Shown here: in pieces, positions 15,441 to 23,376 of the stretch | Layout of the letters: each line of letters begins with the position of its first letter | Numbering within the stretch: position 1 is the stretch's first letter | NCBI GenBank assembly: GCA_038206985.1 | Contig: JBBRAH010000001.1 | Span: 132,091 to 196,090, forward strand | Direction: 5' to 3' | Source of the DNA: CAXMST01 sp038206985 | GTDB taxonomy: Bacteria > Actinomycetota > Thermoleophilia > Solirubrobacterales > 70-9 | DNA: 64,000 nucleotides | The notes under the pieces: generated by a model | Database searches by the model: none | What the model was told of the DNA's origin: nothing | The model's input: the letters and a program-made list of their open reading frames with translations, nothing else | Translations under genes and position numbers: made by a program

Positions 15441-16232
15441 TCAGCCCTCCGTCCGCCAGATCAGCCCGCCCTGGCGACCCGTGCCGGGGCCCAGGCCCCG
15501 GTGCGAGAAGTAGAGGTCGGGATTGCAGCGCGTGCACTCGCGCGCGATCTCCACTTCCACTACGCCGGCGCGCTCCAGCAGCCGCCGGGCAACCTCGGGC
15601 AGATCGAGCATGCGGCCATCTGCGATATCCGGCCCGAGCGGCTCGAACGCGTCCAGCACCTCGGGCCCCACCTCGAAACAGCAAGGACCGATACCGGGCC
15701 CGATCGCGGCGCCGAGCGAGGCCGGATCGGTCCCCGGCGACGGGCCCTCGGCGCCGACGAGGCCCGCGACACCCCGCTCGACTATCCCGCCGGCCAGGGG
15801 GCGCCAGCCGCCGTGCAGCATCGCGATCCCGCCCGGACCCGCCAGCGCGATCGGCAGGCAGTCCGCGACGAAGACGAGCAGCGCCAGGTCCTCGGCACCG
15901 GTGAGGTGGCCATCGACCTCGGGCGGATCGACGCTGCCGGGCGCCGCGTACGGCGAGGGGTTCTGCGGGCCGGCATGGATCGCCAGCTCCGCGCCGTGTA
16001 CCTGGCGCCCGATCACGACCCGGGAGGGGTCGAGATCCAGCGCCCCTGCCAGGCGCTCCCTGTTCGTTGCGACCGATGCCGGCTCGTCACCGGTCAGATA
16101 GCCGAGGTTGGCCTCGTCGTAGGGCACCGCGCTGACACCCCCGATCCGGGTCGTGAACGCGGAGCGCGCTCCCGGAAGGGACGCCTCCAGGCGGCGAACT
16201 CCGTCCGTTTGCTTCCACTCCATCACGGTCAC
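15441..16232 (-). CDS. YfiH/YlmD laccase-domain protein (purine nucleoside phosphorylase family)
   Basis: 263 aa of the DUF152/multicopper polyphenol oxidase family, now known as purine nucleoside-processing enzymes in several species. Zinc-ligand motifs: QVHG (about residue 78), ADCLP (about 124), HGGWR (about 140) and GPGIGPCCFEVG (about 178). Adjacent to yggS as in many firmicutes and actinobacteria. The start is GTG at 16232 or ATG at 16223; the difference is three residues. The exact substrate cannot be read from sequence. Confidence 0.88.
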   Translation of the reverse strand: MTVMEWKQTDGVRRLEASLPGARSAFTTRIGGVSAVPYDEANLGYLTGDEPASVATNRERLAGALDLDPSRVVIGRQVHGAELAIHAGPQNPSPYAAPGSVDPPEVDGHLTGAEDLALLVFVADCLPIALAGPGGIAMLHGGWRPLAGGIVERGVAGLVGAEGPSPGTDPASLGAAIGPGIGPCCFEVGPEVLDAFEPLGPDIADGRMLDLPEVARRLLERAGVVEVEIARECTRCNPDLYFSHRGLGPGTGRQGGLIWRTEG

Positions 16233-16239
16233 GATCTAA

Positions 16240-17385
16240 TCAGGCGGGCCCCGGCGCCCCGGGCGGGTCGGGCTGCGCGGCGATCTCGAGAGCTACCTCG
16301 AGCTGCTCTGCCGGGTCGTCGCCAAGCTCCCCGTCGAGCACTCGGGCCAGGGTTCCCTGCAGCGCCCGTCCCATCGCCGGCCCGGCCAGCACGCCACGCT
16401 CGATCAGCTCGCTGCCCGTGATCGAGAGCCTCACACGACTCCACTCCGAGAGCCAGCGATCGAGCCACTCGGCACCAGCCGCCCGGGCGATGAGCAGCAC
16501 CACCGGCCGCCGCTCCCAGCGGGACGCGAACTCAACGCCCTCGGACGGGGACGCCGGCTCGAAGCCGGTGAGCTCGTCGAGCTCGGCCTGCAGGCCGGCG
16601 GCCCCAAGGGACTCGATCAGCGCCTCCGTGCGCAGCGCGAGCTGATCCCAAGGTGAGCCCGAGGCAACCTCGTCGACGCGTGCGGCGAGCGACAGGGCCT
16701 CGGCATCGAACTCGGCCAGACGCCATTCGGCGAGGCGGCCGAAGGCTTCGACCGCGCTCGGTTCAGCCGCGATCCGGCGCCACTCGGCCGCGATGCGATC
16801 GATCGAGACCGTGCCGAGGTCGGCGGCGCGCAGCGCCTCCTCGGTGCCGGCCTCCAGCGCCAGGTCGAGGCGGGCGGCGTAGCGCGCGGCCCGCAGTGCC
16901 CGCGTGGGATCGTCGGCAAAGGAAGCGTCGTGGAGAACCCGCAACAGGCCCCGCTCCAGGTCCACGGCGCCGTCGTAGGGATCGAGCAACTCGAGCTCGC
17001 CGGCCAACGGCACGGCCATCGCGTTGATCGTGAAGTCGCGCCGAGCGAGATCGGCGCGTATGGCCGCCGGCTCGACGACCGGCAGGGCGCCGGGCTCGGG
17101 ATAGCTCTCGCGGCGGCTGCGAGCGAGATCCACCCGCCGGCCCTCTACCTCCAAAGACGCCGTACCGAAGCGCGGATGGGAGATCGCGGAAGCCCCGAGC
17201 ATCTCGATCGTTGCCGCGACATCGCCCTCGATGCAGACGTCGAGATCACCTACCGGCAACCCGAGCAGGGCGTCGCGGACCGCCCCCCCGACCAGGTATG
17301 CCGAAAGCCCGGCGGAGCCCGCCGCAGCGCCGATCCGCTGCAGCGCCGGCGCGGATCGCGCTTGGTCGAGTGCTTCTTCGTTCAT
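16240..17385 (-). CDS. CCA tRNA nucleotidyltransferase / poly(A) polymerase family
   Basis: 381 aa. The nucleotidyltransferase core contains LVGGAVRDALL and the GDLDVCI catalytic acidic pair (about residues 32-50), then RRDFTINAMAV and the RNA-binding DDPTRALRAARYAARLDL motif. No HD domain at the C-terminus is apparent. Adds CCA to tRNA 3' ends, or is an A-adding relative. I chose the ATG at 17385; the frame is open to 17412, giving nine more residues. Divergent from the PQQ protein gene with 41 bases between starts, so the two promoters must overlap. Confidence 0.88.
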   Translation of the reverse strand: MNEEALDQARSAPALQRIGAAAGSAGLSAYLVGGAVRDALLGLPVGDLDVCIEGDVAATIEMLGASAISHPRFGTASLEVEGRRVDLARSRRESYPEPGALPVVEPAAIRADLARRDFTINAMAVPLAGELELLDPYDGAVDLERGLLRVLHDASFADDPTRALRAARYAARLDLALEAGTEEALRAADLGTVSIDRIAAEWRRIAAEPSAVEAFGRLAEWRLAEFDAEALSLAARVDEVASGSPWDQLALRTEALIESLGAAGLQAELDELTGFEPASPSEGVEFASRWERRPVVLLIARAAGAEWLDRWLSEWSRVRLSITGSELIERGVLAGPAMGRALQGTLARVLDGELGDDPAEQLEVALEIAAQPDPPGAPGPA

Positions 17386-17426
17386 AGGTCGGTTCGGAAT
17401 GGTCCGTAGCATGAGGCCTCGATCAG

Positions 17427-18980
17427 ATGAAGCGCTTGCGGGGCATATGGGCTTCCCTCACGGGGGGCGAGCGGGTGGTGCTGGTGGCCGTGTTCGCGGC
17501 GCTCTCGATCACCTGCGTGTTTGGGGCCCTGGCCCTGGTGAAGCGACCGGAGGACGTCTCCAACCCCGAGGCGAAGTTCAAGGCGGGTGAAAACAAGCAG
17601 GCGATCTCCTCGACCAACAAGCCCAAGGACCGCCGCGTGGACTGGCCCCGCTACGGCTACGACACCGAACGGACCAAGTTCCTCAACGCCCAGAAGATCA
17701 AGCCCCCGTTTCGCAAGGTCTGGAAGTACGACCAGCAGGAGCTGATCGAGTTCGCCCCGATCGTCAACGGCAACCGGCTGTACTTCATCGACAACGACGG
17801 GGTCTTCGTCTGCCTCAACGCCGACACCGGCAAGGTGGTCTGGAAGAAGCAATACGGCAGCCTCAACGCCTCCTCACCCGCGTTCGCCGATGGCGCGCTC
17901 TATGCGGTCACCCTGTCGCCCGGCCAGGCGCTCTCGATCCGTGCCAGCGACGGCAAGCTGATCTGGAGGAAGGACCTGCCCTCGCGAGCGGAGTCCTCGC
18001 CGATAGTGGTCCGTGACCGGGTCTACCTCGGCTCCGAGTCCGGCGACTTCTTCGCCCTCAACCGCAACAACGGCAAGACGATCTGGCAGCAGAAGCTCGC
18101 GGGCTCGGTCAAGGCGGCGCCCGCGTTCAACAGCGGCACCCTCTACGTCGGCGACTACGCAGGTCACTTCTACGCGATCAAGGCCCGCGACGGCAAGATC
18201 CGCTGGGACACGACGGACCTCGGCACCGGCTTCGGCGGCTCGGGACGCTTCTACAGCACTCCGGCGGTGGCGTTCGGCCGCGTCTACGCAGGCAACGTGG
18301 ACGGTCGCCTGTACAGCTTCGAGAAGGGCAGCGGCGAGATCGCCTGGACCTTCTCCGCGGGCGATTTCATCTACTCGGGCGTAGCCGCAGCGCAGACCAA
18401 GGGCACCAAGCCGGCCGTCTACTTCGGCTCCCACGACCGCAACGTCTACGCGCTCGACGCACAGTCGGGCGGCCTGATTTGGAAGGCGCAGCCCGGCGGT
18501 CAGGTCAGCGGGCCGGCCACGGTGGTCGGCAGCGTGGTCTACGTCTCCACCTTCAGCGGTAACCACACCATCGGCTTCGACCTGCGCTCGGGCCGGCGCG
18601 TGTTCAAGTTCGACGACGGCGAGTACGGGCCGGTGGTCTCCGACGGTGAGCGCCTCTACCTCACCGGCGGCTCCAGCGTGGTCGCCTTCAAGCCGGTCAA
18701 GGTCAATGGCAAGTACAAGGCCAACAAGGGCTTCAAGGGAGTGATCCCACCGGCCGAGCTGCGCAGGCTGCGCCGCAAGGAGGGCAAGATCGGCGGCGGC
18801 CAGGCCGGGAACGGCCCCGAGGCCGGCGCCAGTGGCGGCAGCGCCGGCGCCGCTGAGCAAGGCAGCAATACCGGCGGCCAGGGCACAAAGAGCTCCGCGA
18901 AGAAGAAGAGCAAGGGCGGCAAGCAGAAGGCCGGTCCGAAGAAGAACCAGAAGAAGAAGGGGAAGCCGAAGAAGGGCTAG
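17427..18980 (+). CDS. Membrane-anchored PQQ/BamB-like beta-propeller protein with Lys-rich tail
   Basis: 517 aa. One N-terminal TM helix (about 17-38), then repeated PQQ-type blades with the pattern LNADTGKVVWKK, IRASDGKLIWRK, LNRNNGKTIWQQ, IKARDGKIRWDT and so on (about 75-430), followed by a Gly/Ala linker and a 45-residue Lys-rich tail. Faces outside the cell; blades of this type act as protein-binding scaffolds or bind PQQ, and no catalytic residues point to an enzyme. Its stop TAG and the hisF stop share the palindrome CTAG (18977-18980). Confidence 0.85.
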   Translation: MKRLRGIWASLTGGERVVLVAVFAALSITCVFGALALVKRPEDVSNPEAKFKAGENKQAISSTNKPKDRRVDWPRYGYDTERTKFLNAQKIKPPFRKVWKYDQQELIEFAPIVNGNRLYFIDNDGVFVCLNADTGKVVWKKQYGSLNASSPAFADGALYAVTLSPGQALSIRASDGKLIWRKDLPSRAESSPIVVRDRVYLGSESGDFFALNRNNGKTIWQQKLAGSVKAAPAFNSGTLYVGDYAGHFYAIKARDGKIRWDTTDLGTGFGGSGRFYSTPAVAFGRVYAGNVDGRLYSFEKGSGEIAWTFSAGDFIYSGVAAAQTKGTKPAVYFGSHDRNVYALDAQSGGLIWKAQPGGQVSGPATVVGSVVYVSTFSGNHTIGFDLRSGRRVFKFDDGEYGPVVSDGERLYLTGGSSVVAFKPVKVNGKYKANKGFKGVIPPAELRRLRRKEGKIGGGQAGNGPEAGASGGSAGAAEQGSNTGGQGTKSSAKKKSKGGKQKAGPKKNQKKKGKPKKG

Positions 18981-19801
18981 GACTCCTGGAGCCGCACCGG
19001 GATGCCGGCCGTGCGCATGGCCTCCTTGGCCTCAGCGATCGTGTGCTTTCCGTAGTGGAAGATCGAGGCGCAGAGGACGGCGTCGGCGCCGCCCTCGAGG
19101 ATGCCCTCGCTGAGGTGGGCGAGCTCGCCGGCTCCCCCTGAGGCGATCACCGGGATCGGGATCGCGTCGGCGACGGCCCGTGTCAGCGCCAGGTCGTAGC
19201 CCTCGTTGGTCCCGTCGCGGTCCATGCTGGTCAGCATTATCTCCCCCGCTCCCCGCTCGGCCACCTCGCGAGCCCAGGCGACGGCCTCACGGCCCTCGAC
19301 CAGCTTGCGGCCGCCGGCCACGTAGACATCCCAGGCTCCCTGCGCCGGCTCCTCTGCTTCGCGTCCGGGGCCGACTCCCTGCGCCGGCTCCTCTGCTTCG
19401 CGCGACTTCGCGTCGATCGCGACCACGACGCACTGAGAGCCGAAGACGTCCGCCAGCTCGCCGATCAGCTCCGGTCGCGCGAGCGCCGAGGAGTTGACGG
19501 CGATCTTGTCCGCGCCGGCGTCGAGCACCGCCTGGGCGTCCTCGACCGAGCCGATGCCGCCCCCGATCGTGAACGGGATGAAGACGTCGTTGGCAGTGCG
19601 GCGGGCCAGCTCGACGATCGTGTCCCGCTTCTCGTGGGTGGCGGTGATGTCGAGGAAGATCAGCTCGTCGGCGCCCCCGGCGTCGTAGTGTGCGGCCAGT
19701 TCGACCGGGTCGCCCGCGTCGCGGATATCGACGAAGTTGGTGCCCTTGACGACGCGTCCGGCATCGACGTCGAGGCAGGGAATCAGGCGCTTGAGGATCA
19801 C
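18977..19801 (-). CDS. hisF: Imidazole glycerol phosphate synthase cyclase subunit
   Basis: Works with HisH to make imidazole-glycerol phosphate and AICAR. 274 aa versus the usual 250-258. Catalytic Asp11 (CLDVDAGRVVKG) and Asp130 (VAIDAKS) are both present at the canonical positions. Directly after Asp130 is an insertion with two copies of REAEEPAQG (134-142 and 147-155). It corresponds to a 28-bp direct repeat (19336-19363 and 19375-19402) with 39-bp period. The barrel sequence continues normally with VYVAGGRK. Start ATG at 19801. Confidence 0.95.
   Translation of the reverse strand: MILKRLIPCLDVDAGRVVKGTNFVDIRDAGDPVELAAHYDAGGADELIFLDITATHEKRDTIVELARRTANDVFIPFTIGGGIGSVEDAQAVLDAGADKIAVNSSALARPELIGELADVFGSQCVVVAIDAKSREAEEPAQGVGPGREAEEPAQGAWDVYVAGGRKLVEGREAVAWAREVAERGAGEIMLTSMDRDGTNEGYDLALTRAVADAIPIPVIASGGAGELAHLSEGILEGGADAVLCASIFHYGKHTIAEAKEAMRTAGIPVRLQES
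19336..19402. repeat. 39-bp-period in-frame duplication inside hisF
   Basis: 28 identical bases at 19336-19363 and 19375-19402 with 11 bases between. The period is 13 codons, so the frame is kept. It adds a hydrophilic loop to HisF next to the catalytic Asp130. Confidence 0.85.
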
Positions 19802-19816
19802 CGGGGCCGCCCCCGC

Positions 19817-20101
19817 TCAGCCCTTGCGGCGCCAGGGAGTCGCCGCGAACGCGGCCTCCTTGGCGAGATCAGTCGGCTCGAGCTTGCCGACGATCTCCGC
19901 GAGTCGCCGGCGCTCGCGCGCGGTCAGGTTCGACGGCCGGCCTTTCGACTTGCGAACCAGTCGTTGCAGCTCGGTGCGGTCCGCCGGCTCGAGCAGGTCG
20001 AAGTGGCGCTTCACGGCCAGCGCGACCTCCGCCAGGATCAGGACCCGGGCCCAGATCGTCCAGCGCAGGCCGGTCCGTGCGGCAAGTCCCAGAACGCTCA
20101 C
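19817..20101 (-). CDS. 94-aa protein inside the his operon, unknown
   Basis: Basic 94-aa protein with a hydrophobic N-terminal helix (about 10-32, ending in VALAVKRHFDLL) and a charged C-terminal half with SNLTARERRRLAEIVGKL. GTG at 20101 overlaps the hisA stop (GTGA), with GGAAGGA upstream, so it is translated from the his mRNA. No known domain. Its position between hisA and hisF in a tightly packed operon supports a real gene; function unknown. Confidence 0.7.
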   Translation of the reverse strand: MSVLGLAARTGLRWTIWARVLILAEVALAVKRHFDLLEPADRTELQRLVRKSKGRPSNLTARERRRLAEIVGKLEPTDLAKEAAFAATPWRRKG

Positions 20102-20874
20102 GAGTCCTTCCCCCCCAGTGCCTCGATCGCCTCGGCGACACCGAAGCGCTGCTCGTAGAGCGCCCGCCCGACGATCACCCCGCTGATCGAGGGAAGTCCC
20201 AGGGCCCGCAGGGAGCCCAGGTCGCCGAGGGAGCCGACGCCGCCGGAGTAGATCAGCTCGGCGCCGCCGCTCGCGCAGGCTTCCGCGACCTGCTCGAGGC
20301 CCTCGAGTCCCGGACCTCCCAGCGTGCCGTCGACCTCGACCGGCGTATAGACGAAGTAGCCGACGCCGACCCCGGCAAGGCGCCTGACAAGTTCGGGGAC
20401 CGGTGTCTCGGTGGCCTCCTCCCAGCCCTCGATCGCGACCTTGCCGCCACGGCCGTCAACGGAGGCGACTATCCGTTCGCGGCCATGCCGTTCGACGAGC
20501 CTGCCGACGAAGTCCGGGTCCTGCTGAGCACGGGTGCCGAGCACGGCGCGCGCCGCTCCGGCATCGAGCACGGCCTCGACGGCGGCTTCGTCACGAAGCC
20601 CGCCGCCGACCTGCACCGGGACCTCGGTCCCGTCCGCGATGCGGCTGACGTCCTCGAGGTTGCGCGGCGCCCCGGCGCGGGCGCCGTCGAGATCGACCAC
20701 GTGCAGGATCTCCGCGCCACCTTCGGTCCAGCGCAGGGCGGCATCGAGCGGATCGGCATCGTAGGCCGTCTCGCGCGCGTAGTCGCCCTGCAGCAGGCGC
20801 ACGGCGGTGCCGCCGCGAATGTCGATCGCGGGATACAGCCTGATCGCTGTCGCAGTTGAGATCGGCCCGCTCAC
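20098..20874 (-). CDS. hisA: ProFAR isomerase (1-(5-phosphoribosyl)-5-[...]imidazole-4-carboxamide isomerase)
   Basis: Fourth step of histidine synthesis, Amadori isomerisation of ProFAR to PRFAR. 258 aa half-barrel duplication. Catalytic Asp in YPAIDIRGG (about residue 17) and the second-half Asp in VASVDGRGG (about 138). VQVGGGLRD is the phosphate-binding loop. In actinobacteria the bifunctional form PriA also acts in tryptophan synthesis; the sequence alone does not separate HisA from PriA here. GTG at 20874 overlaps the hisH stop. Followed by the 94-aa gene and hisF. Confidence 0.93.
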   Translation of the reverse strand: MSGPISTATAIRLYPAIDIRGGTAVRLLQGDYARETAYDADPLDAALRWTEGGAEILHVVDLDGARAGAPRNLEDVSRIADGTEVPVQVGGGLRDEAAVEAVLDAGAARAVLGTRAQQDPDFVGRLVERHGRERIVASVDGRGGKVAIEGWEEATETPVPELVRRLAGVGVGYFVYTPVEVDGTLGGPGLEGLEQVAEACASGGAELIYSGGVGSLGDLGSLRALGLPSISGVIVGRALYEQRFGVAEAIEALGGKDS

Positions 20875-21521
20875 GCTCCCGCCGCCACCGGCGCGCAGAT
20901 CCCGGCGAAGTTGGCGAGCATCCGCAGGCCCGCGGTGCTCGACTTCTCCGGGTGGAACTGGGCGCCGTAGGTCGGGTGGCGACCGACGAGCGCGGCAAAC
21001 CGGGAGCCGTAGGCGGCGCTGCCGAGCAGGTCCGAAGGCGCCGGCTCCGGCGCGTAGGTGTGGACGAAGTAGAAGCTCTCGCAATCGGCGATGCCCTCGG
21101 TGATCGCCGAGCCCTGCTCGATGCGGACCGGCGCCCAACCGATGTGCGGGACTTTGAGCCCCGGCGCATCGAAGCGCCGCACGGCTCCGGGGAGCAACCC
21201 GAGTCCCTCGGCGTCCTCGTTCTCGACCGAGGATTCAAACAGCAACTGCATTCCGAGGCAGACCCCCAGCAAGGGCACGCCATGCCGGACGGCCTCGTGG
21301 ATCGTCCGGTCGAGACCCAGCTCGCGGATCCTGCTCATCGCCTTTGGAAAGGCGCCCACTCCCGGCAGGATCAGCCCATCCGCGGCCAGCATGTCAGCCG
21401 GATCGGAGCTGACGAGCGGCTCCGCGCCGACCCGTTCGAGAGCCTTCTCGACGGAGCGTAGATTGCCCATCCCGTAGTTGACGATCGTGATCCGCGCCGG
21501 AGGCGCCTGAACTGCACTCAT
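20871..21521 (-). CDS. hisH: Imidazole glycerol phosphate synthase glutaminase subunit
   Basis: Glutamine amidotransferase that supplies ammonia to HisF. 216 aa. N-terminal NYGMGNLRSVEKAL, the nucleophile Cys in GVCLGMQLLFE (near residue 93) and His-Glu in GAQFHPEKS. ATG at 21521. Separated from hisB by a secreted-glycosidase-like gene, which breaks the usual hisB-hisH adjacency. Confidence 0.95.
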   Translation of the reverse strand: MSAVQAPPARITIVNYGMGNLRSVEKALERVGAEPLVSSDPADMLAADGLILPGVGAFPKAMSRIRELGLDRTIHEAVRHGVPLLGVCLGMQLLFESSVENEDAEGLGLLPGAVRRFDAPGLKVPHIGWAPVRIEQGSAITEGIADCESFYFVHTYAPEPAPSDLLGSAAYGSRFAALVGRHPTYGAQFHPEKSSTAGLRMLANFAGICAPVAAGA

Positions 21522-21566
21522 CGGTCGGATATTAGGCGCCGTGCGGCGGCACCAGTCCTGACGCCC

Positions 21567-22697
21567 TCACGTGTTCCTGTTGATCAGCTTGCGGTAGGCC
21601 CTGTAGGAGGGCTTCCTCCGGGAGTTCTCCTTGAGCAGGCCGGCCTTCGGGCACCACGGGCACGCGGTCGGCCGGCTGAAATCCCGCCACACGTACCACA
21701 GCGAGGCCTTGATGTGCCAGCGCTTGCGCTTCTTCAGCAGCAGTCGCGTCCCCTTCTTCAGAAGCTTGGCCTGGCTCCTGGGGCTCTTGACGAGGAAGTT
21801 CTTGTTCGGCCCGCCGGAGGCCCAGCCGATCTCGCCGATCCAGATTCCCGCCTTGCGATCGCCCGCCTTGTCGAGGATCCTGCGCGCCGCACCCACCTGC
21901 TTCTTGAGCCCGCCGATACCGCTCGCGTACGGGTGCAGCGAGATGCCGTCGAGAGTCTTCTTGACGCCTTTCTTCCGGTACAGGCGCTTGACGAACGTCG
22001 TCATCTTCAGCGACTTCTCGTGGTTCGGGTAGCCGTACATACCGCCGGCGACCAGCTTGATCTTGGGATCCACGGCCCCAACCGCCTTGTCGGTGATCCG
22101 CAGCAGCCGGGCGTATTCGCCCGGGTCCGCCGCGCCTCTCCAGAAGGAGCGCGAGTTCTGCTCGTTCCAGACCAGGATCTCGCCGGGGGCCAGCGATCCA
22201 TCCAGGAGCGGGCGCTGCTGCCAGAACTTGCCCCCCGGGCCGTAGCGGTGCGCAAAGGCGCCGATGAAGCGTTGCCACTGCTTACGATCCCGCTTGCTGC
22301 GCACCGGCGGCTTGATCTTGGCCGGGTCCTTCTCGATGAACTCGGGCGTGCCGAAAACCAGGGGCAGCGGTCGCAGTCCCTCCTGGGCGGCGCCGAGGAA
22401 ACGCGAGTCGGCGCTGTGCCAGTTGAAGCCGCCGCCGGACTCGGACTGGATCGCACGCCAGCTGATCTCGACCCTGGCCGTGCCGAGGCCGAGATTGCTC
22501 ATTCCGGCCATGTCAGCGGAAGTCGGTGCCACTGCGCTGACCCCGAAGAACGAACGCGGGGCCGCGGACGCGGAACCGGGTGCGAGGCAGGCCACCAAAG
22601 CGAGCAGCAGGCCGAGCCCGGCCGTTAGCCCGGCGGGGGCGGAAAATGCATGGGCGCGCGAGATCCGCGACGCCCTGACCTCTGAGCGGACCATCAC
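21567..22697 (-). CDS. Secreted TIM-barrel glycoside-hydrolase-like protein
   Basis: 376 aa. Signal peptide (about 1-46, ending SASAAP), then a barrel with the motif ILVWNEQN (acid/base Glu, usually WNEPN in clan A enzymes) near residue 178, SLHPYA near 256, and IGEIGWAS with the likely nucleophile Glu near 290. The C-terminal part is very Lys/Arg-rich. Resembles GH39/PslG-like exported hydrolases; the substrate is unknown. Lies between hisB and hisH in the same direction with no his-related role evident. Both catalytic Glu positions are present. Confidence 0.75.
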   Translation of the reverse strand: MMVRSEVRASRISRAHAFSAPAGLTAGLGLLLALVACLAPGSASAAPRSFFGVSAVAPTSADMAGMSNLGLGTARVEISWRAIQSESGGGFNWHSADSRFLGAAQEGLRPLPLVFGTPEFIEKDPAKIKPPVRSKRDRKQWQRFIGAFAHRYGPGGKFWQQRPLLDGSLAPGEILVWNEQNSRSFWRGAADPGEYARLLRITDKAVGAVDPKIKLVAGGMYGYPNHEKSLKMTTFVKRLYRKKGVKKTLDGISLHPYASGIGGLKKQVGAARRILDKAGDRKAGIWIGEIGWASGGPNKNFLVKSPRSQAKLLKKGTRLLLKKRKRWHIKASLWYVWRDFSRPTACPWCPKAGLLKENSRRKPSYRAYRKLINRNT

Positions 22698-22758
22698 TAC
22701 ACGCTAACCCGCCGGGGACCGCGGCGATGCGGTTCCGGCGGCAACGGAAGCGTGCGGA

Positions 22759-23349
22759 TCAGTCGGTGAGCGTGCCCTTCGTGGAGGGCACGCCGGTCTG
22801 CTCGGGATCGATCGCCACCGCCGCGCGCAGGGCGCGGGCGAAGGCCTTGAAGCAGGCCTCGATCATGTGATGAGCGTTGGAGCCGTAGGGATTGCTCAGG
22901 TGCAGAGTCAGTTTGGCGTTGGTCGAGACCGCCCGGAAGAACTCCTCGCAGAGCTCGGTGTCGAAGCCCGCAATCGAGACCGGCGGCAGATCTGAGTGGA
23001 AGTGGCAGAACGGCCGACCGGAGATGTCGAGCGTGCAGCGGGCCAGGGCCTCGTCCATCGGTACCTCGGTGTGGGCGTAGCGGTAGATCCCGGCGCGATC
23101 GCCAAGCGCCTTGTCGAGCGCCTGTCCGAACGCGATCCCTACATCCTCGACGGTGTGGTGTGCGCCCGTCTGCAGATCGCCCGTTGCTTCGACGCGCAGC
23201 CCGAGGTGGCCGTGGCGGCCGAGCAGGTCGAGCATGTGATCGAGGAACCCGACACCCGTCGAGGGCTGTACCTCTCCCCCGTCCAGATCGAGCTCGAGCT
23301 CGATCGCGGTTTCCTTGGTCTTGCGCTCGATCTGCGCTGTTCTTGCCAT
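22759..23349 (-). CDS. hisB: Imidazoleglycerol-phosphate dehydratase
   Basis: Mn-dependent dehydration of IGP to imidazole acetol phosphate. 196 aa, monofunctional. Signature motifs: FLDHMLDLL, HHTVEDVG, and SNAHHMIEACFKAFARAL with metal-binding His and Glu. ATG at 23349 with AGGAGC upstream. Follows hisD by 27 bases; the intergenic piece contains a short CTCAGT-type repeat. Confidence 0.95.
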   Translation of the reverse strand: MARTAQIERKTKETAIELELDLDGGEVQPSTGVGFLDHMLDLLGRHGHLGLRVEATGDLQTGAHHTVEDVGIAFGQALDKALGDRAGIYRYAHTEVPMDEALARCTLDISGRPFCHFHSDLPPVSIAGFDTELCEEFFRAVSTNAKLTLHLSNPYGSNAHHMIEACFKAFARALRAAVAIDPEQTGVPSTKGTLTD

Positions 23350-23376
23350 CTGCTCGAAGCTCCTCGGGTCTCAGTC

